64,000 nucleotides of DNA from an uncultured Phocaeicola sp. (GCA_944320855.1 CALUJF010000007.1:19530-83529), one strand, 5' to 3'; shown: positions 10,547 through 19,902, numbered from the stretch's first letter. Made by a program: numbers and translations. Notes: a model not told the origin generated them from the sequence alone.

Positions 10547-10981
10547 ATGAAAATCAGAATAGTAAACAAGTCAAAACACGAGTTGCCGCAGTATGCGACT
10601 CCTCTTTCGGCAGGCCTTGACCTGCGTGCGAATATCGATGCTCCTATCATCCTCGGGCCGATGGAGCGCTGCCTGGTGCCAACGGGGCTTTTCATCGCTC
10701 TGCCGGCAGGATACGAAGCCCAGGTGCGCCCCCGTAGCGGACTGGCCCTGAAGAAGGGCATCACGGTACTGAACAGCCCGGGAACGATAGACGCGGACTA
10801 CAGGGGCGAGGTGTGTATCATCCTTGTGAATCTCTCTACAGAACCTTTCACGATAGAGGATGGCGAACGTGTGGCCCAGATGGTGATAGCACGCCACGAA
10901 CAGGCGGAATGGGAAGTGACGGACGCCCTGGACGAAACGGAACGCGGAGAAGGGGGATTCGGACATAGCGGGAGAAGATAA
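10547..10981 (+). CDS. dut: dUTP diphosphatase (trimeric dUTPase)
   Basis: Hydrolyses dUTP to dUMP and pyrophosphate. The 144 residues contain the trimeric dUTPase motifs in order: [42 protein letters not shown] and the C-terminal [10 protein letters not shown] arm. The length is standard. It follows dgt after a 102-bp AT-rich spacer, pairing two dNTP-pool sanitising enzymes. Confidence 0.96.
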   Translation: MKIRIVNKSKHELPQYATPLSAGLDLRANIDAPIILGPMERCLVPTGLFIALPAGYEAQVRPRSGLALKKGITVLNSPGTIDADYRGEVCIILVNLSTEPFTIEDGERVAQMVIARHEQAEWEVTDALDETERGEGGFGHSGRR

Positions 10982-11262
10982 TTAGTTGACAAGGCATCAG
11001 TTAGTTACAAGGCATCAGTTAGTTACAAGGCATCAGTTACAAGTTGACAAGGTTCTCCATCCGGATGGTAACCTTGTCACCTCGTCACCTTGTCACCTCG
11101 TCACCTTGTCAACTCGTCACCTTGTCAACTTGTAACTAAAAAACTCAACATGAATAACCATAAACTCAACATAGTAAAATCCACAAAATCATCCGGATGG
11201 CAACCTTGTCACCTCGTCAACTTGTCAACTTGTCAACTCGTCAACTTGTCAACTTGTCACCT
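10982..11262 (+). repeat. Octamer leader cassette A (before the TPR lipoprotein)
   Basis: The non-coding part (10982-11149) has several TTACAAGGCATCAG copies, then GTTACAAGTTGACAAGG, the core TTCTCCATCCGGATGG, and an array of GTCACCTY/GTCAACTY octamers ending GTAACTAAA. The 17-bp arm has an exact reverse complement (CCTTGTCAACTTGTAAC) at the end of the array, so a long stem-loop is possible. The coding part continues through the ATG at 11150 to 11262, where another seven octamers are read as the peptide period LVNLSTCQ. Confidence 0.9.
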
Positions 11263-13051
11263 GAAAAGACTTCTCATCTTGTTGCCTGTAATCCTCCTCT
11301 TCCTCTCCTCGTGCGGAACCCTCCGGAACAGGGAGCGTGCGGCGGACAAGGCGGCGACGGAGCTTGAGGACCCGCTGACGTACGGAGAACGCAGGAAGTT
11401 CGACTATTATTTCCACGAGGCGGTGCGCATGAAGCAGAAGGGCGAATATGATGCCGCCTTCGAGCTGTACGGACGCTGTCTGGAGATTTATCCCGGCTCG
11501 GCTGCCGTGATGTACGAGCTGTCGCAGTTCTATATGTTCCTAAGGCAGGAGCAGAAGGGCGAGGAAACTCTGAAGATGGCGGTGCGCACGGACGACGGCA
11601 ATTTCTGGTATAAGCAGACGCTGGCATCGTATTATCAGCAGAAACAGGACTGGGTGAAGGCTATCTCCGTCTACGAGGACATGGCGCAGATTTTTCCGGC
11701 AAGGCTTGAACCGCTGCTCTCGCTGGCGGACCTGTACGGCAGGACGAAGAGTTATGACCGCCTGGTGGCTGTGCTGGACCGCATAGAGGAACTGGACGGG
11801 AAGTCGGAACAGATAAGCATGGAGAAGTTCAGGGCCTATCTGCAGATGGACAATATGGAGAAGGCGTTCGGCGAGATTCAGTCGCTCGTGGACGAATATC
11901 CGTACGACATGCGCTACAGGACGGTGATGGGCGATGTGTATCTCTCGACGGGGCGCAACGACGAGGCGCTGAAGGTGTACAGCAGTATTCTGAAGGAGGA
12001 ACCGGACTATGCGCCGGCCATGATTTCGCTGGCCTCGTATTATCAGAAAACGGGGCAGGACAGCCTGTATGCGGTGCAGATAGATTCTATCCTGGTGAAC
12101 GAGAATGTGGAGCCGGGGGTGAAGATGAACTTCATGAGGCAGATGATTCTGAAATCGGAACAGACGGACAGGGACAGCACGAAGATTATCGGCCTGTTCG
12201 AGAAGATGATGGGCAGGAAGCAGACTACGGCGGACGTGGCGATGCTCTATGCGCAGTATCTGATATCGAAGAAGATGGAGAAAGAATCGGTGCCAGTGCT
12301 CGACAGGGTACTGGGCATCGACCCGGAGAACAAGCCGGCGAGGCTGCAGCTGCTGAGTTATGCCATCAGCAGGAACGACGCGGACGAGGTGATTCGTGTG
12401 GCGGAACCTGCCTTAGTGTACAGCCCTGACGCGATGGAGTTCTATTATTATCTCGGGATGGCTCACTATCAGAAGGAGCAGACGGACAAGGCGCTGGAGG
12501 TGTTCCGCAAGGGAGTGCAGCAGATAAACGGGAAGAGCGACAAGGGGATAGCATCGGATTTCTATTCTATCCTTGGCGACCTGTATCATCAGCGCGGGAT
12601 GAAGGCGGAGGCATATGCGGCATACGATTCGTCGCTGGTGTATAATCCGAAGAACATCAATACGCTGAACAATTATGCGTATTATCTGTCGGTGGAACGC
12701 ACTGACCTGGACCGGGCGGAGGAGATGAGCTTCATCACCGTGAAGGCGGAACCGGAGAACGCGACGTATCTGGACACGTATGCGTGGATTCTGTTCGAGA
12801 AGGGCAGGTACACGGAGGCGCGTATCTACATAGAGCAGGCCATGAGGAACGGCGGCGACAAGAGCCAGGTGATAGTGGAACATTGCGGCGATATCTACTT
12901 CAAGCTCGGCGAGAAGGAGAAGGCCGTGGAGATGTGGAAAAAGGCCCTGACGATAGAGGAACCGACGGACGATGGAGCCGTGCCACGACCCGAAAAGGAG
13001 ATTAAGAGGCTGAAGAGGAAGGTGGCGCTGAAGAGATACGTCGAGAATTGA
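11150..13051 (+). CDS. TPR-repeat lipoprotein with repeat-encoded N-terminal leader
   Basis: Predicted envelope lipoprotein built mostly of tetratricopeptide repeats; exact role unknown. The ATG at 11150 is chosen because an earlier in-frame TTG (11090) lies within the octamer array and no other ATG precedes the signal peptide; this gives about 633 residues. A leader of about 38 residues encoded by the repeat runs into the hydrophobic segment LLILLPVILLFLSSC, whose end is a lipobox. At least ten TPR-like helical pairs follow (for example AFELYGRCLEIYPGSAAVMY and KALEVFRKGVQ). GC-rich, same direction as the next two envelope genes. Confidence 0.85.
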   Translation: MNNHKLNIVKSTKSSGWQPCHLVNLSTCQLVNLSTCHLKRLLILLPVILLFLSSCGTLRNRERAADKAATELEDPLTYGERRKFDYYFHEAVRMKQKGEYDAAFELYGRCLEIYPGSAAVMYELSQFYMFLRQEQKGEETLKMAVRTDDGNFWYKQTLASYYQQKQDWVKAISVYEDMAQIFPARLEPLLSLADLYGRTKSYDRLVAVLDRIEELDGKSEQISMEKFRAYLQMDNMEKAFGEIQSLVDEYPYDMRYRTVMGDVYLSTGRNDEALKVYSSILKEEPDYAPAMISLASYYQKTGQDSLYAVQIDSILVNENVEPGVKMNFMRQMILKSEQTDRDSTKIIGLFEKMMGRKQTTADVAMLYAQYLISKKMEKESVPVLDRVLGIDPENKPARLQLLSYAISRNDADEVIRVAEPALVYSPDAMEFYYYLGMAHYQKEQTDKALEVFRKGVQQINGKSDKGIASDFYSILGDLYHQRGMKAEAYAAYDSSLVYNPKNINTLNNYAYYLSVERTDLDRAEEMSFITVKAEPENATYLDTYAWILFEKGRYTEARIYIEQAMRNGGDKSQVIVEHCGDIYFKLGEKEKAVEMWKKALTIEEPTDDGAVPRPEKEIKRLKRKVALKRYVEN

Positions 13052-13383
13052 AAAGGCTTCTTTTCAGTTACAAGGCTTCAGTTACAAGTTGACAAGGTTC
13101 TCCATCCGGACGAACCTCGTTACCTTGTCAACTCGTCAACTCGTAACTAAAAAAAACCTCGTCAACTTGTCAACTCGTCAACTCGTAACTAAAAAAACTA
13201 AAAACCAACATGCTAATGAACCTAAACCCCCATATCCTAAACATCATCCGCAAGGCAACCTTGTCAACTCGTCAACTCGTCAACTTGTCAACTAAAGACA
13301 TCATCCGCAAGGCAACCTTGTCAACTCGTCAACTCGTCAACTTGTCAACTAAAAAGACTCGTCAACTCGTCAACTTGTCCCCT
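13052..13383 (+). repeat. Octamer leader cassette B (before the DUF4292 gene)
   Basis: Non-coding part 13052-13209: GGCTTCTTTTCAGTTACAAG motifs, GTTGACAAGG, the TCTCCATCCGGACG core, then two octamer arrays each ending CTCGTAACTAAAA, and a run AACTAAAAACCAAC just before the ATG. Coding part 13210-13383: start block MLMNLNPHILN, then two 57-bp modules (ATCATCCGCAAGGCAACC + 33-bp octamer block + AAAGAC/AAAAAG), then a partial third block. Each 57-bp module encodes 19 residues and keeps the frame. Confidence 0.92.
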
Positions 13384-14250
13384 ATAATTCTCCTCCTGCT
13401 TACAGGATGCTCCACCTCGAGGAATGCGCTCCGGAACACCGTGATAGGCGGTCTTTCGGGCACTGAATATATGGAGAAAGTGATAGAGTGGACTCCGCAG
13501 AGAGAGAATCTGACGGCACGTACACGTGTGCAGCTGAATACGGGAAGCGAATCATCGTCCGTTTCGGTGAATGCCAACATGCGCATCAGGCGCGGAGAAC
13601 TCATACGCCTGAGCGTGGCACCCATATTGGGCATAGAAGTGGCGCGCATGGATATCACTCCCAAAGGCGTGTTGGTGATAGACAGGATGAACAAGCGGTA
13701 TGTGGAGATTGGCTTTGCCGAAGTGGCCGATATGCTGAACGTGGAGGTGGACTTCAATGCGTTGCAGTCGCTGTTCCTCAACGAGATATTCCTGCCCGGC
13801 AGGGAGAGTCTGACGGTGGAGGATGCCGTTAAGTTCGACCTCAGCGAACAGGACGGAAGGGCGCATCTGCAAGTGAAGGATTCGCGTTCTCAGATGAAAG
13901 ATTTGCATTCTCAGATGAAAGATTCCCACTCTCAGGCGAAAGCTGCAAGGCGCATGAACTACAGCTTCTTTACCTCTGCCACGGACGGACGCCTGGAGGA
14001 AACAGTGATATCGCTGAAAGACCTGCCGTATGCCCTGCATTGCCGCTACACGGACTTCACGATGGTGGGCAGCGACGTGTTTCCGCAGTCGATAGAACTG
14101 ACTCCGGAAGGAACACAAAAGAAATACTCGTTAGGACTGAAACTCTCCCGCATAGGAACGGACTCCGATTGGGATGCAAAATCGGAAGTGCCGGCCAAAT
14201 ACAGGAAAATGACGGTGCAGGAGGTGATGCAGTTGATAATCAAAAATTAG
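13210..14250 (+). CDS. DUF4292-family lipoprotein with repeat-encoded leader
   Basis: Envelope lipoprotein of the DUF4292 family (LolB/LolA-like fold proposed for relatives; function unproven). The 346-residue product begins with about 58 leader residues translated from the octamer cassette, then PIILLLLTGC (lipobox) at the lipidation site. The body, from about GLSGTEYMEKVIEWT, reads as the DUF4292 domain. Near residues 223-243 a 7-residue unit (KD-x-x-SQM) is repeated three times. The next gene follows after another copy of the cassette. Confidence 0.85.
   Translation: MLMNLNPHILNIIRKATLSTRQLVNLSTKDIIRKATLSTRQLVNLSTKKTRQLVNLSPIILLLLTGCSTSRNALRNTVIGGLSGTEYMEKVIEWTPQRENLTARTRVQLNTGSESSSVSVNANMRIRRGELIRLSVAPILGIEVARMDITPKGVLVIDRMNKRYVEIGFAEVADMLNVEVDFNALQSLFLNEIFLPGRESLTVEDAVKFDLSEQDGRAHLQVKDSRSQMKDLHSQMKDSHSQAKAARRMNYSFFTSATDGRLEETVISLKDLPYALHCRYTDFTMVGSDVFPQSIELTPEGTQKKYSLGLKLSRIGTDSDWDAKSEVPAKYRKMTVQEVMQLIIKN
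13876..13938 (+). repeat. Three tandem 21-bp repeats inside the DUF4292 gene
   Basis: Three in-frame 21-bp units (13876-13896, 13897-13917, 13918-13938) encode KDSRSQM, KDLHSQM and KDSHSQA. They make a short polar low-complexity linker in an otherwise folded domain. The units differ at several positions, so the duplication is not very recent. Confidence 0.85.
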
Positions 14251-14251
14251 G

Positions 14252-14581
14252 TAACAAGGCTTCTTTTCAGTTACAAGGCTTCAGTTACAAGTTGACAAGG
14301 CTCTCCATCCGGACGAACCTCGTTACCTTGTCAACTTGTCAACTCGTAACTAAAGAAAACCTCGTCAACTTGTCAACTCGTCAACTCGTAACTAAAAAAA
14401 ACCTCGTCAACTCGTCAACTAAAAAAAACTAAAAATCAACATGCTAATGAACCTAAAAACTCATATCCTAAATATCATCCGCAAGGCAACCTCGTCAACT
14501 TGTCAACTCGTCAACTTGTCACCTAAAGACATCATCCGGACGGCAACCTCGTCAACTTGTCAACTCGTCAACTTGTCACCT
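14252..14581 (+). repeat. Octamer leader cassette C (before the EnvC-like gene)
   Basis: Non-coding part 14252-14440 repeats the layout of cassette B with three octamer blocks, each followed by AACTAAA-type runs. Coding part 14441-14581 carries the start block MLMNLKTHILN and two modules (IIRKATSSTCQLVNLSPKD and a variant with IIRTAT). The second module runs straight into the signal-peptide core VIILLLLPLQ. Confidence 0.92.
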
Positions 14582-15874
14582 GTCATCATCCTTCTCCTGC
14601 TCCCGTTGCAGTGGGCATACCCCCAGTCTACACCGAAAATCCGTCAGCTGGAGAAAGAGCGTAACGAACTCCACAAGAGGATAAACGAATCGGAGTCGCT
14701 CCTTCAGTCGGCCGGCAAGGACGTGAAAAGCCAGTTGGACAATTTGGCCCTCATCAGCGGACAGATAGAGGAGCGTCGCAAATATCTGACCGCCGTGCAG
14801 AGGGACGTGAACAGCATTCAGCAGGAGATAAACCGCCTGGAGAACGAGCTTAAGCAGCTCGGTGGGGAACTCAAGATGAAACAGGACAGATATGAGGAAT
14901 CACTCAGGTATCTGCATCGCAACAGCTCGATACAGGAGAAACTGATGTTTGTCTTCTCGGCCGACAATCTGAGCCAGATGTACAGACGATTGCGCTACGT
15001 GCGCCAGTATGCCGAGTTTCAGCGCAGAAAGGGCGAGGAGATAAAGTCCAAACAGGAGGAGATAAAGGACAAGAAGAAGGTGACCGAGGAAACATATGCG
15101 GCCAAGGTGGAACTGCTCAGGCATCAGGAGCAGGAGAAGAAGAAACTCGAGGCACAGGAGGCGGAGAGAAAGGAACTCCTTGCATCGATGCAGAAGAAAC
15201 AGATTCAGATTCGTGGGGAACTGGACAAACAGCGCAAGGCCGCAGACAGGCTGAACGCGGAGATTGACCGCCTGATAGCCATCGAAATAGAGGCGGCAAG
15301 GAAAAGGGCTGAGGAAGAACGCAGAAGGAAAGCCGAAGAGGAACGTCGCAGAAAAGCGCAGGAGAACAGCTCCAAGAAAGGACAGAAGGACAGCGAAAAC
15401 GGGAAGAACAGTAAGGCGGAACCGATGGAGCGCTTCAATATGAATGAGGAGGACCGTAAACTGGCCGGCACCTTCGAGAAGAACAAGGGCAGGCTGCCTG
15501 TGCCTGTCACCGGGCCGTACGTCGTGGTGGGACACTACGGGCAGTATCAGGTGGAGGGCCTCAGAAACGTGCGCCTCGACAACAAGGGTATCGACATAAA
15601 GGCGAAGGAAGGCGCCATGGCAAGGACAGTGTTCGACGGCGAAGTGACCGCCGTGTTCCAGTACAACGGTCTGGCCAACGTCCTTGTGCGCCACGGCAGC
15701 TATATCTCTGTGTATTGCAATCTGCAGTCGGTGATAGTGAAGCAGGGCAGTGTGCTCAAGGCCCGCGATGTCCTCGGACAGATTCATACGGATGCCGACG
15801 GCAATACGGTGCTGCACTTCCAGCTCAGAAAGGAAACCGTGAAGCTTAATCCGGAGCTTTGGATTGGCAGGTGA
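14441..15874 (+). CDS. EnvC-like murein hydrolase activator (coiled coil + degenerate LytM/M23 domain)
   Basis: Predicted exported regulator of cell-wall amidases. The 477 residues comprise a repeat-encoded leader, a signal peptide core (VIILLLLPLQWAYPQ), a long coiled coil (about 65-290) rich in Glu/Lys/Arg, a basic low-complexity stretch, and a C-terminal LytM fold (about 355-477). The zinc ligands of active M23 peptidases are lost: NKGIDIKA stands where an HxxxD-type site is expected, and TVLHFQLR lacks the first His of HxH. That is the pattern of EnvC-type activators. It converges on the sensor kinase gene with an 8-bp gap. Confidence 0.85.
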   Translation: MLMNLKTHILNIIRKATSSTCQLVNLSPKDIIRTATSSTCQLVNLSPVIILLLLPLQWAYPQSTPKIRQLEKERNELHKRINESESLLQSAGKDVKSQLDNLALISGQIEERRKYLTAVQRDVNSIQQEINRLENELKQLGGELKMKQDRYEESLRYLHRNSSIQEKLMFVFSADNLSQMYRRLRYVRQYAEFQRRKGEEIKSKQEEIKDKKKVTEETYAAKVELLRHQEQEKKKLEAQEAERKELLASMQKKQIQIRGELDKQRKAADRLNAEIDRLIAIEIEAARKRAEEERRRKAEEERRRKAQENSSKKGQKDSENGKNSKAEPMERFNMNEEDRKLAGTFEKNKGRLPVPVTGPYVVVGHYGQYQVEGLRNVRLDNKGIDIKAKEGAMARTVFDGEVTAVFQYNGLANVLVRHGSYISVYCNLQSVIVKQGSVLKARDVLGQIHTDADGNTVLHFQLRKETVKLNPELWIGR

Positions 15875-15882
15875 GAAAAGGA

Positions 15883-18297
15883 TTACCTCTGTAGAATCTC
15901 CGGTATGTCTTTTGCTATATCTATTATAGTATATGCATGGCGGCATGCCTCTTCGTGGTCTGTGGCTTTCCCTTTGTGATCGTCAAGCCACTGCAGGGCA
16001 GGGATGGCATCGCGTGCCTCTATCATGATGAATGTGGGCAGCATCTTGTGGGCTATGGCGCAGATGGCGTTTGTGTCGTGAGCGGCTATGGCATCTTCCA
16101 TCTTCCTGATGTTTCTTTTAGTTTCTTCGGCAAAAGTGGATAGAATCTCTCTTGCAGCTTCTTCATCGTCCAAGGAGAACTCTGTGAGGTGGGAGAAATT
16201 GAAACGGGAAACATTCAGCGTCCGGCTCAGAATGTGCATGATATCCTTTCGACTGAAAGGCTTGCGCAGTACGGCTGCAAAACCACGGCTGCGGAATCCT
16301 TCGTCGTCGGGTACGGCACGTGCTGTTATAGCTACCACCGGAATGGCAGCAGCTTGTTCCTCAGGCATATTGCGCAGTGTTTCTAACAGGCTGAACCCGT
16401 CCATGGCCGGCATCTGTATGTCTGTGAAGAGGATATCAAACTTCTCCTCTCTTATACGTTCGAATACTTCGTCAGGCTGCCGGCAGCATACTATGGTTTC
16501 TATTATCTCCTTGTCCGCTTTGTTCAGACTGAGGAGCATGTCGCGCGTCAGTTGCAGCTGGATGCGGTCGTCGTCGATAAGGAGAATACGCAGACCGGCG
16601 GCGGTGGGGTAGGGGAGTGGAGTGTGATGGGCAAATGACGGCAGCGGAATGACTACACTGAAGCGGCTGCCTTGTCCCGGAGTGCTGTCCACACTGATTT
16701 GTCCGTTCTGAAGCTCAACCAACTTGCGTGTGATAGACAGTCCGAGGCCGAATCCTTCCTGTCCCTGTGCTCCCGGAAGACGGGTGAACTCATTGAATAT
16801 CTTTCCCTGCTCGGCTTCTGTCATGCCGCAGCCGGTATCTTCTACACTGAAAGAGAAACGTACGCCGGAGTAATCGGCTGTGAGTGTTATACTGCCTTCT
16901 GCTGTAAACTTAAGGGCGTTTGAAAGCAGATTCTCCACTATCTGCCGTATGCGGAACGGGTCGCCTTCGAGAGTCAGGTCGTGCTCCATGTCCGATGCAT
17001 ATCTCAGTGTGATACCTTTCTTCTCGGCAAGAGGGAGAAAGCTGTTGTATATCTCTTCAAGCAGACGGTACGGGCGGAAAGCTACAGGATTAAGGTCCAT
17101 TTTTCCTGCCTCTAAGCGGTGATAGTCAAGCAGCGAAGTGACAAGAGCCAACAGATGCTGTGCGGAACTCTTCATGTTTCCTAAATAGAACATCTGACGC
17201 TTGTCGGTGATAAGACGCTCTAAGAGGTCGGTATATCCTATGATGGAACCTGCCGGAGCCTTGATGTCGTGTGTGATGGTAAGCATCAGCTTCTCGCGTG
17301 CCCGGAGCAGGTCTTCGGCATAGTCGCGCGCCTTTTCCAACTCGCGGCGGTAGTGGTTGCTGCGTGTCAGGTCGCGCCAAATAATGGTGAAGAACACCAG
17401 TACGAGGATGATGGCCGCCACTGAGATACCGGCCATGGCGAGTGCGGCCTCGCGGCGTATCGACTGCTCGTGATACATTCGTGCGGCAAGTGCAGCCTGT
17501 TCGTCCTGCTCTATACTCTCAAGAAGCTGGTTTACGCGGCGGCTCAGGTGACTGCCGGCTATCTTCAGGCGGTTTATTCTGTAGCTCAGTGTGCGCAGTT
17601 CGTCCTGGCGCGTCTGAAACACCTTGTCCTGTATCCCTGACAGCATCGAAGCTATCGTGTCTACCGGACTGAACACCTGGTCTATCGTGTCGGTGAATAC
17701 CTCTTCCACCACGTTGCTCACCTCAGTGGAGTCCGCCTTTCCGGGTGCAAACACATCTGCCAGGCGACGGAAGAACCCTTTCGGCTCGTGGTGTATGGTG
17801 TATGTGTTATGGTGGGTAACTACACGGCGGCGCACGTGACTCTGAGTGATGAGAGAGTCATGTTCGTGAAGCAGACTGTCCAGTTGCTTTCGGTATATGA
17901 TGTCGGTAGGCGTGGTGCGCATCGCTTCCAGCACTGCCAGCATGTTACGTTCCTTGTCGCGCAGAAGTATCTTGACCGTGTCTATACGTGCCTGCTGCAC
18001 AGAGTCAGTCAGCAGAGTGCGGAGAGTGTCGATGGACAGATACACGTTTTTCATCGCCTTGGTGTACAGCCACAGCTCGTTCGAGTCGCCTGTGCGCAGT
18101 GCCTGACCTATCACCTCTGTTTCATACAGCCGGCTGATAATATTGTGGGTAGTGCGTCGGCGGTTGTAGATGCTTTCCTCCAGACCCGTAGGCTGTGTGA
18201 GGAGATTCATCTGTTTGTAAACGTAACCTATGGCTCCCAAAAGGAGAATGATAAGTACTATATATCCGAAAGCTAATTTAGACTTGGTGGAGAACAT
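15883..18297 (-). CDS. Hybrid sensor histidine kinase with receiver and HPt domains
   Basis: Membrane-bound phosphorelay protein of 804 residues. Order: N-terminal membrane helix (about 8-26), periplasmic sensor region, second membrane helix (about 290-313), dimerisation domain with the H-box THDIKAPAG, HATPase domain (GCGMTEAEQ, GFGLGLSITRKL), a receiver domain with FTDIQMPAMDGF as phospho-acceptor site, and a C-terminal HPt domain with AHKMLPTF. It has no DNA-binding output, so it should pass phosphate to a separate regulator not seen nearby. The signal sensed is unknown. Confidence 0.9.
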   Translation of the reverse strand: MFSTKSKLAFGYIVLIILLLGAIGYVYKQMNLLTQPTGLEESIYNRRRTTHNIISRLYETEVIGQALRTGDSNELWLYTKAMKNVYLSIDTLRTLLTDSVQQARIDTVKILLRDKERNMLAVLEAMRTTPTDIIYRKQLDSLLHEHDSLITQSHVRRRVVTHHNTYTIHHEPKGFFRRLADVFAPGKADSTEVSNVVEEVFTDTIDQVFSPVDTIASMLSGIQDKVFQTRQDELRTLSYRINRLKIAGSHLSRRVNQLLESIEQDEQAALAARMYHEQSIRREAALAMAGISVAAIILVLVFFTIIWRDLTRSNHYRRELEKARDYAEDLLRAREKLMLTITHDIKAPAGSIIGYTDLLERLITDKRQMFYLGNMKSSAQHLLALVTSLLDYHRLEAGKMDLNPVAFRPYRLLEEIYNSFLPLAEKKGITLRYASDMEHDLTLEGDPFRIRQIVENLLSNALKFTAEGSITLTADYSGVRFSFSVEDTGCGMTEAEQGKIFNEFTRLPGAQGQEGFGLGLSITRKLVELQNGQISVDSTPGQGSRFSVVIPLPSFAHHTPLPYPTAAGLRILLIDDDRIQLQLTRDMLLSLNKADKEIIETIVCCRQPDEVFERIREEKFDILFTDIQMPAMDGFSLLETLRNMPEEQAAAIPVVAITARAVPDDEGFRSRGFAAVLRKPFSRKDIMHILSRTLNVSRFNFSHLTEFSLDDEEAAREILSTFAEETKRNIRKMEDAIAAHDTNAICAIAHKMLPTFIMIEARDAIPALQWLDDHKGKATDHEEACRHAYTIIDIAKDIPEILQR

Positions 18298-18320
18298 GGA
18301 AGGAGTTAATAATTAAAAAT

Positions 18321-18386
18321 TAATAATTAAGAACCGAAGGTCAGCGAAGCTAATTAATAATTAAGAACCAACGGTCAGCGAAGCTA
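18321..18386 (-). repeat. Two 32-bp direct repeats upstream of the sensor kinase
   Basis: Copies at 18321-18352 and 18355-18386 share TAATAATTAAGAACC and GGTCAGCGAAGCTA and differ at only two central bases; their starts are 34 bp apart. They lie 24-89 bp upstream of the kinase start, on its transcript side. The rest of 18298-18579 is AT-rich with poly-T runs and no ORF; no promoter could be assigned with confidence. Confidence 0.7.
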
Positions 18387-18579
18387 AACTTGCGAACTGA
18401 AAAATTTACAGCGAAAAATCTCTTGCTAAAGAAATGAAAGTTTTCTTTGTAGAAAAAAAAGTTTTTCTTGTAAAAAAAATATTTTTCTTTGTAGAAAAGT
18501 TTTTTCTTACTGATGAATATCTACTTCTACTATTATCAGATTCTTATTCAATTCTGCTACAATCTTTTCTTCTTTGGCT

Positions 18580-19902
18580 TTAGTTTCTTATAGACGTTTT
18601 CTTCCTGAACCTCAGCCAGTACATCACACCGGCGCTGGTCAGTCCGAAAGGAAATGCCATCCATACTCCCGTCAGTCCGCCGTCAAGAACAAATCCGAAG
18701 ATATATCCTGCCGGAAGGGAAATCACGAAATAGGCTATGAAGGCATACAGAAGCATCGGTTTCACGTCGGATATACCGCGCAGAGAGTTGGCAAAGTTTA
18801 TCTGCAGTGCGTCGCCGAACTGATATAGCAGGAACGGATATATCACGCTTGCCACCATGCGGCTCACCTCCTCGCTGTCAGTAAACCATCCTCCGATATG
18901 GTTTCTGAGGAGGAAGATAGGAATGCCTGTCATCAGGAGCATCACGAGGATGATATGGAACCCATAGTTGGCAGTGCGGCGTACGTTCTCCATATCGCCC
19001 TGGCCGTGGAAATTGCTTATCCTGACAGATACAGCCGCTCCCATGCCGTAGTACATCATGAAGCATACCTGCGACACCGCCATCATAATCTGATACGAAG
19101 CCAGCTCCATGCTTCCCAACCATCCTATCATGATGGCACTGAGGCTGAACGATGCTGTTTCCATACCCATCTGTCCGGCTATAGGCCAGCCGAGCCTGTT
19201 CAGATGACGGAACTCTTCCCTGTTCACCCTGCCTTTGTGGAATCCGGCTTTGTATTCCGCATAGCGGTCAGTCATGAAGAAGAGGACCAGAAAGGCCACC
19301 ACCATCAGTATTCTTGAGATAAGGGTAGAGATACCGGCTCCGCAGAGTCCCAATTCTGGGAATCCCATCTTGCCGTATATCAGTACATAATTACCTATTA
19401 TATTAAGGATATTTCCGCCCAGCAGAATCCACATAGGCACCTTCGTGTCCGTTATTCCGTCGGCAAACTGCTTGAACCCGTTGAACCACAGCACGAACGG
19501 GATAGATGCCAACAGAATGAGGAAATACGGCCGGATGTACGGGATAAGCTCTTCAGGCTGCCCCATGTGTGGAATGGCTGCATATACTCCCCCCATCACT
19601 GCACATACCAGTACGGCGAGCAGAGTGTTTGCCGCAAGACTGTTCTTCAGAGCGCGTCCCACGTCGGTGCGCATTCCGCGTCCGAACAGACTTCCCACCA
19701 CGGGAGTCAGCCCGTAGGAGAAACCTGTGCTGAAGATTATCGCAAGGTTAAACATATTGTTCACAAAACTTGCGGCAGCAAGCTCCGTCGTGCTGTGATG
19801 CCCTATCATCAGCGTATCGGCAAATCCCAATACTATTACTCCTATCTGTCCTATCACTATCGGAATACCTAATGTCAGGAGTGTGCGGTAGTGCTGTTTC
19901 AT
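18580..19902 (-). CDS. MATE family efflux transporter
   Basis: Inner-membrane multidrug/toxin extrusion protein, 440 residues, with about twelve hydrophobic segments. Family features include the N-terminal GIPIVIGQIGVIVLGFADT, with MIGHHSTTELAAASF after it, and the mid-protein repeat starting at LGWPIAGQMGMETASF. The start overlaps the M16 peptidase stop by 4 bp (ATGA), so the two are translationally coupled. Substrate cannot be told from sequence. Confidence 0.92.
   Translation of the reverse strand: MKQHYRTLLTLGIPIVIGQIGVIVLGFADTLMIGHHSTTELAAASFVNNMFNLAIIFSTGFSYGLTPVVGSLFGRGMRTDVGRALKNSLAANTLLAVLVCAVMGGVYAAIPHMGQPEELIPYIRPYFLILLASIPFVLWFNGFKQFADGITDTKVPMWILLGGNILNIIGNYVLIYGKMGFPELGLCGAGISTLISRILMVVAFLVLFFMTDRYAEYKAGFHKGRVNREEFRHLNRLGWPIAGQMGMETASFSLSAIMIGWLGSMELASYQIMMAVSQVCFMMYYGMGAAVSVRISNFHGQGDMENVRRTANYGFHIILVMLLMTGIPIFLLRNHIGGWFTDSEEVSRMVASVIYPFLLYQFGDALQINFANSLRGISDVKPMLLYAFIAYFVISLPAGYIFGFVLDGGLTGVWMAFPFGLTSAGVMYWLRFRKKTSIRN

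Noticed and set aside
10982-11149. Octamer arrays as a CRISPR array
   Set aside because: Units are 8 bp without unique spacers, are split over six gene starts, and partly lie inside coding sequence. No cas gene is present.
11090-11149. TTG at 11090 as start of the TPR lipoprotein
   Set aside because: It lies within the non-coding octamer array, and an ATG at 11150 sits at the place corresponding to the start blocks of the sister cassettes.
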